From Anaeromyces robustus (taxonomy: Eukaryota > Neocallimastigomycota > Neocallimastigomycetes > Neocallimastigales > Neocallimastigaceae): DNA of 10,000 bases. The translations under genes and the position numbers were made by a program. The stretch lies in contig MCFG01000541.1 in NCBI GenBank assembly GCA_002104895.1, positions 1-10,000 on the forward strand, given 5' to 3'. Below are positions 1-7,489 of this stretch, piece after piece. Under the pieces are notes generated by a model. The model was not told the origin of the DNA. It saw only the letters and a list, made by a program, of their open reading frames with translations, and did no database searches. Positions within the stretch are counted from its first letter, which is position 1; each line of letters opens with the position of its first letter.

Positions 1-72
1 GAAACTAAAATAACTGATACATAAATTAATTTTATTAAATTAATTTATTCAAAAGATGTAACTAAAAAAAAA

Positions 73-178
73 TGGTAACATTTTTATTTTTAAATTATTT
101 TATTATTTATAAAAATAATCTTTGACACTTTTTCAATTTTATAAATAATAAAATCATTTAAAAATAAAAATGTTACCA
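73..178. repeat. Long near-perfect inverted repeat (42-bp arms)
   Basis: The left arm 73-114 and right arm 137-178 are reverse complements at 41 of 42 positions; the only mismatch is base 96 against base 155. They enclose a 22-base loop (115-136). The outer ends read TGGTAACA and TGTTACCA, which gives the element a defined boundary of mixed composition rather than being just complementary A and T runs. It could be a miniature inverted-repeat element, a hairpin RNA precursor or a cruciform. No obvious target-site duplication was seen next to it. Confidence 0.75.
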
Positions 179-783
179 AGATTATTCTTTAAACATTTAA
201 GTATGATTTATAGAATTAAATGTATTAAGGTTCAAATTGAAAATTTATTGTTTAAAACTTTATTGTATAAAGAATTATTTACAGAATTTAATTAATAATA
301 TTTATATTAATATTTTGTGACTTAATGGATAATACTTATTAATTATAAATATTATGATATTTTGTAACTTACATTAAAATTAGACAGTATATTAAAATAT
401 TGTAAATGTAACGAATCTCTCAATTAGTAAAATAGTAAGTGGTATTTGAAACTGTTTTACTACTACTAGCTGTGATGCTAGTAATAAATAACAAATATTT
501 TAATAATAACATATTAAATTTTATTAAAATAACTTTAATTTTTTTTTTTAAAAAATCGAATAAAAATCAATTTAAAATCTTTTAAATATTTTTAAAATAT
601 TTAATTACTTTAATATCAATGTTCATTAAAATTTTTTAATAAAAATATTATTGTACTTCCTTATTATATATATTTTATTTTAATGTTTTATATAAAATTT
701 TAAAAGTGGATGTAAATTTAATTAAAAGGCACATTGTTCACAATATAATATGTTTAAAAAAATTATAATTTTTTAATGTATTT

Positions 784-785
784 AA

Positions 786-826
<41 letters not shown>

Positions 827-969
827 AATTAATTAATTAATTAATTAATTAATTAATTAATTAAATATATAAATATATAAATATATAAATGTAAAAATAA
901 ATAAATATATAAATAAATAAATAAATAAATGAATGAATGAATGAATATTTATATATATATATATATATA
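784..969. repeat. Compound microsatellite (TAAA / TTAA / TATAAATA / GAAT / AT)
   Basis: Successive simple-repeat blocks abut one another: about nine TAAA units (786-822), about ten TTAA units (823-864), three ATATATAA-like units (865-890), more TAAA units (about 900-930), four GAAT units (931-946) and an AT run ending near 969. The blocks differ from their neighbours by single substitutions, as expected of replication slippage. It is non-coding and likely to vary in length between strains. Confidence 0.9.
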
Positions 970-1315
970 AGTAAAAACTCGTTTTAATAAAAAAGTTTTT
1001 TAAATTTAATATTTATTTAACAATTGTTCCTATAATAATAAATATTTAATTATACTATTGTGGTTTGATATTTAATTATATTTCGTTAAAATATATCTAT
1101 GATATATATTTTAGTATTTATATTTCTGATAATTTATAAATAAATATTATTTATTTTTATAAATATAAATAAAAAAAAATTATGGTATTTTATATAAACA
1201 GACACTATTAAATTAAGAAAAAATTGTTTAAATAAAATGATTTATTAATTCCATTATTTTATAAATATAAGTAAAGATTTAGTTAAATTTATTGCTTTTT
1301 GATTTATTATAAGGA

Positions 1316-2458
1316 ATGAATTTTGTTAATCAATATAATACTAATTACAATAATAAATTAATAATTAATCTTCTTAAAAAATTTAAAATTTATAACGACA
1401 ATGAAATAATTTCTTTATATCAAATAAGATTATTAATATGTATATTAGTTAAATATAATCATAATGATATTTTAAAGAATTTATTTAATGTTTTATTTAA
1501 ATATGATAATAATATTATTATAAAATTACTTTTATATTATAAAAATAAAATTGCAATTTCGAAAGAAAATTTTAAAAAAATAATATCTAAAGAAGATAAA
1601 TTAAATTTATATATTAATTTCCAAATAGAAAATAAAATTTCTGAAAAATATAATTATTATTTTACAAAATGTGAATATGTATGCTACAAAATAGATGAAA
1701 CAGTTACATCTTTACATACTGCTACTTTTTATGTAAGTATGAAAGCAATGAAATTATTAATTAATTATGGAGCAGATTTAAATATTAAAAATAATAAGGG
1801 TGAAACTGCTTTTTTTTTAAATTGTAAAATTAGTAATTGTAATCATGGTGTACCATATATATTATATAGGAATGGTGCAAATCCATTTATAAAAGATAAT
1901 GAAGGTAATACAGCTCTGTATATTTATTCTAAATATTTAGGTATTTATAAAAATATTGAATTAAATGTATTGGATTTTTTACTTAGTATAGGGTTTGATA
2001 TTAATGAAAGAAATAAAAATGGAAAAACTCCATTAATGGAATTATGTCATTTAAATAATACACATACTGTATATTATTTTATAAAAAAAGGAGCATATGT
2101 TTTTATAAAAGATAAAGATGGAAATACGGCACTTAACCATTTCGGCTTAAGATTAGTTAATGATAATAATGAACTAGATTTACTTTCATTTTATAAGTAT
2201 GGTTATAATGATGATAAATATAAAGAAAATGATGAAAAATTTAGAAATTCTATAAAATATAAATCTAACTTTAGACCAATTGATAATACTGATACAGAAA
2301 TTACTAGTAATAGTGATTTAAAATATCTTGATGAATTTAGAACAATATCAAGGTTATGTTACAGAAAATCGGAATGCTATAATTTATTTAAATATGGAAA
2401 TCCAGAATATTCGTTAATTAAAGAGAGCGATGATAAATTTCATTTTATTGTTACATAA
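1316..2458 (+). CDS. Ankyrin-repeat protein (N-terminal part of a probably longer gene)
   Basis: This is a 380-residue ORF with no signal peptide, so probably cytosolic or nuclear. Residues 1-125 are a helical, Lys/Asn/Ile-rich region without a recognised motif. Ankyrin repeats follow from about residue 131 to 295. Each has a T-x-L/A-like helix start and a loop of the form G-A-D-x-N-x-x-N-x-x-G-x-T: LINYGADLNIKNNKGETA (148-165), the copy at 185-200 with NGANPFIKDNEGNTA, one at 225-239 with GFDINERNKNGKTP, and one at 259-272 with GAYVFIKDKDGNTA. Ankyrin arrays bind proteins; no ligand can be inferred. Residues 300-380 are non-repetitive. The start ATG has an A/G-rich leader (ATAAGGAATG). The ORF ends at TAA 2456-2458 while another frame, open from 2418, continues without a gap, so the protein may extend into the downstream ORF through a frame break or an intron. 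Confidence 0.85.
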   Translation: MNFVNQYNTNYNNKLIINLLKKFKIYNDNEIISLYQIRLLICILVKYNHNDILKNLFNVLFKYDNNIIIKLLLYYKNKIAISKENFKKIISKEDKLNLYINFQIENKISEKYNYYFTKCEYVCYKIDETVTSLHTATFYVSMKAMKLLINYGADLNIKNNKGETAFFLNCKISNCNHGVPYILYRNGANPFIKDNEGNTALYIYSKYLGIYKNIELNVLDFLLSIGFDINERNKNGKTPLMELCHLNNTHTVYYFIKKGAYVFIKDKDGNTALNHFGLRLVNDNNELDLLSFYKYGYNDDKYKENDEKFRNSIKYKSNFRPIDNTDTEITSNSDLKYLDEFRTISRLCYRKSECYNLFKYGNPEYSLIKESDDKFHFIVT

Positions 2459-3467
2459 TAACAGCAATAATATTGAAAAAGATATTTATCGATTTTCAGT
2501 ATCAAAAAAAAATAATGCAAACGGAGATTATACTATGAATTATAATAAATTAAATGGAGATTTTTTAGATATAACCACTGCTAAAACAAAGTTAAAAGGA
2601 CATGAAAGATACATAGGTAATATTGATGGTACAGAATTTGTTATATGTAAAGGAATTGGATTAATTAAAGATTGTAAAATAATACTTGCTGATAAAAATA
2701 GTGATGATATAGTTGAACCATTTGAATATGGACAAATAAATCAAATTATTAATCATAAAGATTTTAAAGAAAGTATATTTAAAGATTTAAAACCTGATGA
2801 TATATTAAATGAGGAAATAAAAGGAAAAGAAGTATCTACTAGATCTAAAATTAAATTTTATAATAACAACCATCCTAGTTCAAAAATAAACTATAATATT
2901 TTATGTAATTATGATTATATTAGCATTGAATCGGAAGCTAGTAAATTTATTGAAAGTAGATCAAATTTAAATTCCAATTATTATAGTAATTTAAAATCTA
3001 AATTAGAAGATATCAAAACTAAAATTTCAAATGATGATATTACAGAGGATACATTTATTGATAATTTAAGAAATGCAATAACTAAATATTATGATGAATT
3101 GAATAAAAAATTAACAACAAAACCAGAAGATATAAATAAAAAAGATGAAAATATTAAAGAAAGAGATACAATAATTAAAATATTGGAAGATTTAAGAGAT
3201 TTATCAGATACAGATTATATAAAGTATTATGTTGAAAATGTAGATTTAATAAAGAAAAAAATAGAAAATTTATATGATCAAGAATATGTCAATTTTAAAA
3301 ATAAATATTTTGATGATCATGATAATGATAATGAATTTCAAAAATTAAATGATGAAGAAAAAGAAATAAAAGTTAAAAAAGAATTTTATAAAGAAAAATT
3401 TAAAGAATTAAAAAATGATAAATTAAGAGAATTAATTAATTTAAGAAATACGGAAAAAAAAAGATAA
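2430..3467 (+). CDS. Charged, coiled-coil-like hypothetical protein, probably the C-terminal part of the ankyrin gene
   Basis: This is a 345-residue ORF of no recognised family. Residues about 20-135 look globular (for example the stretch GHERYIGNIDGTEFVICKG at 57-75). From about 165 onward it is rich in Lys, Glu, Asp and Asn with heptad-like spacing, consistent with long helices or coiled coil (about 185-285 and 305-345). It overlaps the end of the ankyrin ORF by 29 bases in a different frame and has no upstream spacer of its own. In a eukaryote with monocistronic genes this suggests one gene rather than two; the ATG at 2430 is therefore probably not a real start. At its 3' end it meets a nine-A run (3454-3462) and a TAA at 3465. 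The next frame continues with similarly charged codons (DKVKNDFIEKYEKDH) to a TAA at 3565-3567, so the true C terminus is probably about 35 residues further on. Confidence 0.6.
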   Translation: MINFILLLHNNSNNIEKDIYRFSVSKKNNANGDYTMNYNKLNGDFLDITTAKTKLKGHERYIGNIDGTEFVICKGIGLIKDCKIILADKNSDDIVEPFEYGQINQIINHKDFKESIFKDLKPDDILNEEIKGKEVSTRSKIKFYNNNHPSSKINYNILCNYDYISIESEASKFIESRSNLNSNYYSNLKSKLEDIKTKISNDDITEDTFIDNLRNAITKYYDELNKKLTTKPEDINKKDENIKERDTIIKILEDLRDLSDTDYIKYYVENVDLIKKKIENLYDQEYVNFKNKYFDDHDNDNEFQKLNDEEKEIKVKKEFYKEKFKELKNDKLRELINLRNTEKKR

Positions 3468-3567
3468 AGTAAAGAATGATTTTATAGAAAAATATGAAAA
3501 AGATCATACAGTAAAAACTTTTTTTAATATATTGTATAAGCAATTAATGAAACCATTTAATAAATAA
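3463..3567 (+). pseudogene. Out-of-frame C-terminal tail of the coiled-coil ORF
   Basis: From 3463 the +1 frame reads 34 codons ending in TAA 3565-3567. It begins DKVKNDFIEKYEKDH and ends QLMKPFNK. The Lys/Asp/Glu composition matches the preceding ORF and differs from the simple AT repeats that follow it. Removing one A from the nine-A tract at 3454-3462 would put it in frame. It is either a real tail displaced by a homopolymer error or a decayed gene end. Confidence 0.5.
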
Positions 3568-4103
3568 ATAAATAATATATATATATAATATAAATAATAT
3601 AAATAAATAAATAATATTAATAAAATATATATTTGAAAAATTTATTATATTTATAAAAAACTTTTTATAATTCAGTCTAAAGATTTTAACCCTACATGTT
3701 ACATTTTAATTAAAATAATATACTTTACTATTATATAACAATAAACTATTAAGTAATATATAAAAAAAAATTAAAATAAAAATAAAAATAAAAATAAAAT
3801 AATTAATAATAATGATATTTATATTTTATATTAATTTTATAATACTAAAAATATATATTAGAATTTATAGTAAATATTAAATCAGTTGGTAGTACAAAAA
3901 TTCTTGGATATTTTTTTAAAATGATTATATTAAAATATCCAAAAAAAAATCTTATATTTTATAATTATTCAATAATAATAATTAGATAAAATTTAAAAGA
4001 AAAGCTACTTTTTAAATAAAATAATTCTTTTTTTATTTTTTATTAACAATAAAAAATTTTAAATTATTATTTTAAATATATATATATATATATATAAATA
4101 GAA
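3568..4103. other. AT-rich spacer with simple repeats
   Basis: Right after the stop at 3567 come TAAA/TATA simple repeats (about 3558-3615). An (ATAAAA)n tract lies at about 3772-3800 and a (TA)n run at about 4078-4095. A short inverted repeat (3904-3914 with 3932-3942, core GGATATTTT) lies between them. No gene is seen. The region would hold the 3' end of the ankyrin gene and the upstream region of the orphan signal-peptide ORF at 4104. Confidence 0.6.
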
Positions 4104-4238
4104 ATGAAATTTTTCAACTTTGTTTTTTGTTTAATATTTATTATCTCTTCTTATGCTCATATTGTTAATATAAAACGAAATATTCAATTTTATTTGTTTC
4201 AAAATTCAAAGTACTGCCATTTAAACAATAATCACTAG
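4104..4238 (+). pseudogene. Orphan secretory signal peptide, truncated gene start
   Basis: A 44-codon ORF starts with ATG after the A-rich leader ATAGAAATG. Its first 18 residues, MKFFNFVFCLIFIISSYA, are a textbook eukaryotic signal peptide: Lys at position 2, a hydrophobic core, then small residues S-S-Y-A before a likely cleavage point. H-I-V-N-I-K-R follows. From about codon 22 the ORF overlaps the antisense of the minus-strand gene that ends at 4165, and it stops at 4236-4238. The leader itself (4104-4160) lies outside the minus-strand ORF, so it is not just its shadow. The picture is of a secreted-protein gene that lost its body, with an opposite-strand gene joined just after the signal peptide. 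Confidence 0.5.
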
Positions 4239-4545
4239 GATCTACATTATTTTTAATACAAATATATTTATTGTCAATGATTTTGAAATGAATATGATGA
4301 TTAATTTGATCATCAGCTTTACTACATTCAATCATTTTTGCATTCTGAGAATTCATAGTATATAAACATTTACCAGTAGCCTCTAACACAAATTTTTCAT
4401 TTTGATAAGTCCATTCACTATGATTACAATCTCCCATCAAAAGTATATTGGTATCTGAATGTAAATTAGTGATAATGCATTCTTGAGTCCTTTTGTTACG
4501 AAGACGATATTTCGAATTAGTGACAACTTCACCAATACCACACCA
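4165..4545 (-). pseudogene. C-terminal ricin-like Cys/Trp module of the dockerin protein
   Basis: After the in-frame TAA at 4548-4546 the same frame continues open from 4545 to a TAA at 4167-4165 (126 codons). It first completes the second dockerin with W-C-G-I-G. A roughly 115-residue module follows, with Y-R-L-R-N, E-C-I-I, M-G-D-C-N, S-E-W, F-V-L-E-A-T-G-K-C-L, I-E-C-S and D-Y-C-L-N-G, ending F-V-L-Y. The spacing of K-C-L, E-C and C-L-N-G pairs resembles beta-trefoil (ricin B-type) lectin subdomains. It also parallels the last 100 residues of the PI-PLC ORF at 4797-6500, so the two look like copies on either side of the dockerins. A Leu-Met pair at 4440-4435 is the only internal start-like position and is unlikely to be a true start. 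Carbohydrate binding is inferred from the fold resemblance only. Confidence 0.55.
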
Positions 4546-4548
4546 TTA

Positions 4549-4797
4549 ACCATCTTCATAACCCCAAGATCCATTATTATCGGTAAATTTAACTTCTGGA
4601 TTTACTGAGAAACAACATTTATAACCTAAAATACTAAAAGAACATCTTTCATAACCAATACCCCAGTTACCATTTTCAATACCCCAGTTACCAATTTCAT
4701 CCACATATTGAACTTGAGTATTTTGGTTAGAACAACATTTAACTCCTAATCTTGCAAAATTAATAGAATAACTTAAATTTTCATATTTTTTAGGTTT
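4549..4797 (-). pseudogene. Two tandem fungal dockerin (CBM10-like) modules
   Basis: Reading the minus strand from 4797 (frame different from the PI-PLC ORF) gives two modules of the fungal dockerin family, which attach enzymes to cellulosome scaffolds in anaerobic fungi. Module 1 (about 4773-4654) has LGVKCCSNQNTQVQYVDE then GNWGIENGNWGIG. Module 2 (about 4644-4531) has CSFSILGYKCC, then EVKFTDNNGSWGYEDG, then W-C-G-I-G. Both show the family pattern LGY-x-CC ... V-x-(Y/F)-x-D ... G-x-W-G-x-E-(N/D). Oddities: module 1 lacks the first Cys (Ser there) and the Cys of the final W-C-G-I, two losses that would remove a possible disulfide; module 2 has TAA (4548-4546) immediately before W-C-G-I. The frame joins the PI-PLC ORF only if one base is missing between 4797 and 4815. 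Dockerin identity is confident; whether it is translated is not. Confidence 0.8.
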
Positions 4798-6500
4798 TAA
4801 GCGGTAGGATAAATATTAAAACCATTTAAACATTTAGTTGCATCAATTCGTGAACAGATAATATCATCTTTAATAGTAAACTCTTGATATTTATTATTAT
4901 TTTTACACTCTTGCATATGTAATGTATCACCGGAATAATTTAAACATTTATCATCGTATGATGAAACAATAGAATAAAATTTACCATCATTACTTTCTTC
5001 GATATGCCATTTATTCAAATTATTATCAACACACTTATAATCAAATTTTACTATATCTTGCTTATTTCCTTGTTCATCAGTTATTATTTTTCGTTGAAGA
5101 CATACAAATGACTTTTCATCTAATTCTTTATTAGTAATATCTCTTCGTCCTGCATATGAATGTGAATCATCTGAATCATCTGAATTACCAAAAATACAAG
5201 CAAAATTAAAAGTCATAATACATGCAATTAAGTTATCCTTTTTATTTTTTTCTTTAATAATAGAATCTAAGTTCATATCATTACTTTTATTCGGTTTATA
5301 AACGGGTCTATTTTCATCAAAATTGGAATTATAGATTTCACGAATAACATCAATAGTTGGAAAATCTAAAATAAACCATTCATTAGGAGCTGAATTTTTC
5401 TTAAGAAAATCAGTTAATTGTTTATTTATGTACATTGATCCCATCGGAATTGGAAGATTATTTAAAAATGCTACATTCATGAAATTAAGTGTATGTGTTA
5501 GATTATTATTTTTATCATTGAATTTACTTTTATCTGTTAACATTTTTTCTACATAATCCCATTTTATTTTTACCTCAAGTTGATAATTATCTTGAACACG
5601 ATAATTATTTTTTACTTCTGGTTTACAATTCTCATCATCCATAGAAAATACTAAAGGAAGAGGAAAAGTGGAACATTTTTTATCTGTTATATTTCTAATG
5701 AATCCTATTGGAAATGTATCACTACTTGAAAAGTCATATTCTGGTGTGATTTTTTTAACATTTTTATAATAAAATATAGACCTTGATAAGAAAACTATTC
5801 TACCTTTTACTTCTCCAAGATTTGGCATATATTTATTAGTAAAATAAGCATCAATATTATTTGGAATATAAACATAATCTAAATATGTACTATCTTCATT
5901 ATAATTTTTAGGAATAACAGATTCGATTAATCCAGCAATTATTTCATCTGCTTCTTCTTTCGCATAATGTTCTATCTTTAAATGAAGAATAACGGTTTCG
6001 GATGGATGTTCTATTAAAAAATCAACACAATATTTAAGTACCGATTCAAAATAAAGGTAATCTTCATTTTTACTATCGTAACAATCAACACCATTATGAG
6101 TAAGATAAAGTAAATCGGTTTTTTTATTTAAATCTAATCTTATATCAAAATATCTAATTCCATTTTTTAATTGTTCAGTAATATCTAAATCTTGAGTTTG
6201 CGTAAGTAAAGCTTTTGGTAGTCCTATATAAAAATCCAGTAATTGAGAAAGTATATTAGTATTTTTTTTTACTTTTGTTATATTGTATGTTCCAGTATCA
6301 TGAGTACCTGGAAGATTAATTTGATTAATCTTTAAATCAGGGTTAATATAACTCATCCAATGAACATCGATATGTTCATATAAATAAGTACACCATCCCA
6401 TTTCAGTTAAAAGACGATTATTATAAATATCAATGTCATAATAAGCTGTTTCTAATGAGTTATATTTTCCTTTAATTTTATTTTTTCCGTTATTTGTCAT
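4797..6500 (-). CDS. Bacterial-type PI-PLC X-domain phospholipase C-like protein with ricin-like C-terminal module
   Basis: This 567-residue ORF carries a phosphatidylinositol-specific phospholipase C X-type domain (about 45-395). Family members cleave phosphatidylinositol or GPI anchors by general acid/base catalysis with two histidines. Visible motifs: WMSYI (48-52), INLPGTHDTGTY (61-72) with putative catalytic H67 and D68, NGIRYFDIRL (113-122) with R116/R121, LTHNGV (133-138) with the second histidine H135, ETVILHLKIEH (168-178), GRIVFLSR (233-240), MNVAFLN (341-347) and WFILDFPT (375-382). All key residues of the barrel are present. A hydrophobic Cys-containing segment (423-438) and an Asp/Ser-rich linker (439-447) lead to a Cys/Trp module (465-567; Y-K-C-V, K-W-H-I, K-C-L-N, M-Q-E-C, K-C-L-N-G). 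The frame is open upstream to 6602, and the signal peptide lies in another frame at 6814-6590, so the ATG at 6500 is probably internal. It stops just before the out-of-frame dockerins. Confidence 0.85.
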   Translation of the reverse strand: MTNNGKNKIKGKYNSLETAYYDIDIYNNRLLTEMGWCTYLYEHIDVHWMSYINPDLKINQINLPGTHDTGTYNITKVKKNTNILSQLLDFYIGLPKALLTQTQDLDITEQLKNGIRYFDIRLDLNKKTDLLYLTHNGVDCYDSKNEDYLYFESVLKYCVDFLIEHPSETVILHLKIEHYAKEEADEIIAGLIESVIPKNYNEDSTYLDYVYIPNNIDAYFTNKYMPNLGEVKGRIVFLSRSIFYYKNVKKITPEYDFSSSDTFPIGFIRNITDKKCSTFPLPLVFSMDDENCKPEVKNNYRVQDNYQLEVKIKWDYVEKMLTDKSKFNDKNNNLTHTLNFMNVAFLNNLPIPMGSMYINKQLTDFLKKNSAPNEWFILDFPTIDVIREIYNSNFDENRPVYKPNKSNDMNLDSIIKEKNKKDNLIACIMTFNFACIFGNSDDSDDSHSYAGRRDITNKELDEKSFVCLQRKIITDEQGNKQDIVKFDYKCVDNNLNKWHIEESNDGKFYSIVSSYDDKCLNYSGDTLHMQECKNNNKYQEFTIKDDIICSRIDATKCLNGFNIYPTA

Positions 6501-6589
6501 AAAACAAGCTTCAGTTGAAACATATGCATATCTTATAAGTGAACATTTAATAGGATTATTAAAATTACCCTCGTCTATATTAATTTTAC

Positions 6590-6814
6590 CTATAAACTCA
6601 CTTTATAATAACATCCATCTAAGATATCATCACCATACAACCCAAAAAGACCTGCTTTACTATGAATATTACATATATATACTTTTTCACAATTTTCAAC
6701 AACTAAATAAGCTTTCTCATCAGCTTTATCCAATTCGAAAAATTTACCTTTATTTATATAACAAAAGGTATAATTTATTAATGTAATAAAAACAATAATA
6801 AATAATATTTTCAT
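6590..6814 (-). CDS. Secretory leader and N-terminal region of the PI-PLC/dockerin gene
   Basis: This 74-codon ORF starts MKILFIIVFITLINYTFC, a clear signal peptide, followed by a roughly 55-residue region containing E-N-C-E-K-V-Y-I-C and G-D-D-I-L-D-G-C-Y-Y. The length is small for a stand-alone protein. The PI-PLC frame is open from 6602 and overlaps its last four codons; between 6602 and 6500 that frame encodes plausible protein (E-F-I-G-K-I-N ... Y-V-S-T-E-A-C-F) leading into the PI-PLC ORF. This is best read as exon/leader of the same gene, separated by a one-base frame change. GTGAGT, a consensus 5' splice donor, lies on the minus strand at 6601-6596, exactly at the junction; the only in-phase acceptor-like AG I found nearby would give a 32-base intron, so a splice is possible but not well supported. 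The leader agrees with a dockerin-bearing protein being exported. Confidence 0.65.
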   Translation of the reverse strand: MKILFIIVFITLINYTFCYINKGKFFELDKADEKAYLVVENCEKVYICNIHSKAGLFGLYGDDILDGCYYKVSL

Positions 6815-7118
6815 CTTGAATATTTATATAATAAATTATATTTATTTTTTTTTTGTAAAATTTAAAAAAAAACTAAAAAATCATTTTAAAAAATTAGAAA
6901 AAAAAATATTATTAATAATTATTTATATATAGAATATTAAAAAATAAATTTTCACTATAGTAATTTATTTATTTAGTACTTAATTATATGTTTATTATTA
7001 AAATATTTATAGACAAAAGTCATATATTTTGTCTAAAAAAGAAAAATAAAATATTAATTTATATTTTGTATTTATTAATTAATTAATTAATTATTTTATT
7101 GTAACTTCTTTTAGAATT

Positions 7119-7161
<43 letters not shown>

Positions 7162-7489
7162 TTAGACAAAATTATAATTTTATTTAATATAATAAAAATA
7201 AGTACATGAATATTAAAATCATAAAAATAACTAATAAAATAAATGAATTATAATTAAAAAATATAAAATAATAAAAACACATGAAATTTAAACAATAAAT
7301 TATACATTTAATGTATTTTTATTACATTTATGTATTAATATCGACATGTATGTTTTTTTACGGCGAAATAATGAATAACTTCATTTAATTTAATTTAAAA
7401 ATAAAATACATGTATAATAAAGTAATCGAACATAATAACTAAATCTAATAAAGAAATATCGTCATGTATATATTATAAATTACTAAAAT
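6815..7489. other. AT-rich intergenic region upstream of the PI-PLC leader
   Basis: No credible coding sequence. It would include the promoter of the minus-strand gene starting at 6814. It contains TTAA repeats (about 7074-7092), a (TA)n run (7123-7155) and a 9-bp hairpin 7010-7018 / 7027-7035 built on TAGACAAAA; the same word recurs at 7162. AATATCG(A/T)CATGTATRT-like words occur near 7338 and 7454. Confidence 0.6.
7123..7155. repeat. (TA)n microsatellite
   Basis: An uninterrupted run of about 16 TA units, the longest pure dinucleotide tract in the window. Shorter TA runs lie at about 4078-4095, 7917-7930 and 7946-7966. Confidence 0.9.

Larger units (their letters stand above)
1..1315. other. 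AT-rich intergenic region, no gene seen
   Basis: No open reading frame of convincing composition is present on either strand. The sequence is almost entirely A and T with frequent homopolymers. It holds a long inverted repeat at 73-178, a short 7-bp hairpin (464-470 with 477-483, loop 471-476) and a compound microsatellite at 784-969. The last stretch before 1316 is the presumed upstream region of the ankyrin gene; nothing in it can be singled out as a promoter because TATA-like words occur everywhere. Confidence 0.7.

Noticed and set aside
784-969. CRISPR-like or satellite array
   Set aside because: Units are 2-8 bases with no spacers; it is slippage-type microsatellite.
1316-2458. Poxvirus-like origin because of ankyrin repeats in AT-rich DNA
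   Set aside because: Long non-coding gaps, microsatellites and fungal dockerins in the same window fit a fungal nuclear genome; no viral hallmark gene was seen.
3904-3942. Hairpin as a transcription terminator between convergent genes
   Set aside because: The arms are only 11 bp and AT-rich, and hairpin terminators are not expected for nuclear protein genes of a eukaryote.
4165-4440. Separate 91-codon gene starting at 4440
   Set aside because: It begins at TTG, not ATG, and the same frame is open upstream to 4545, continuing the dockerin sequence; it is the tail of the larger gene.
4797-6500. Recently acquired bacterial gene
   Set aside because: The catalytic domain is of bacterial type, but base composition and codon use match the neighbours and it sits in a fungal dockerin context; any transfer would be old and cannot be shown from this window.
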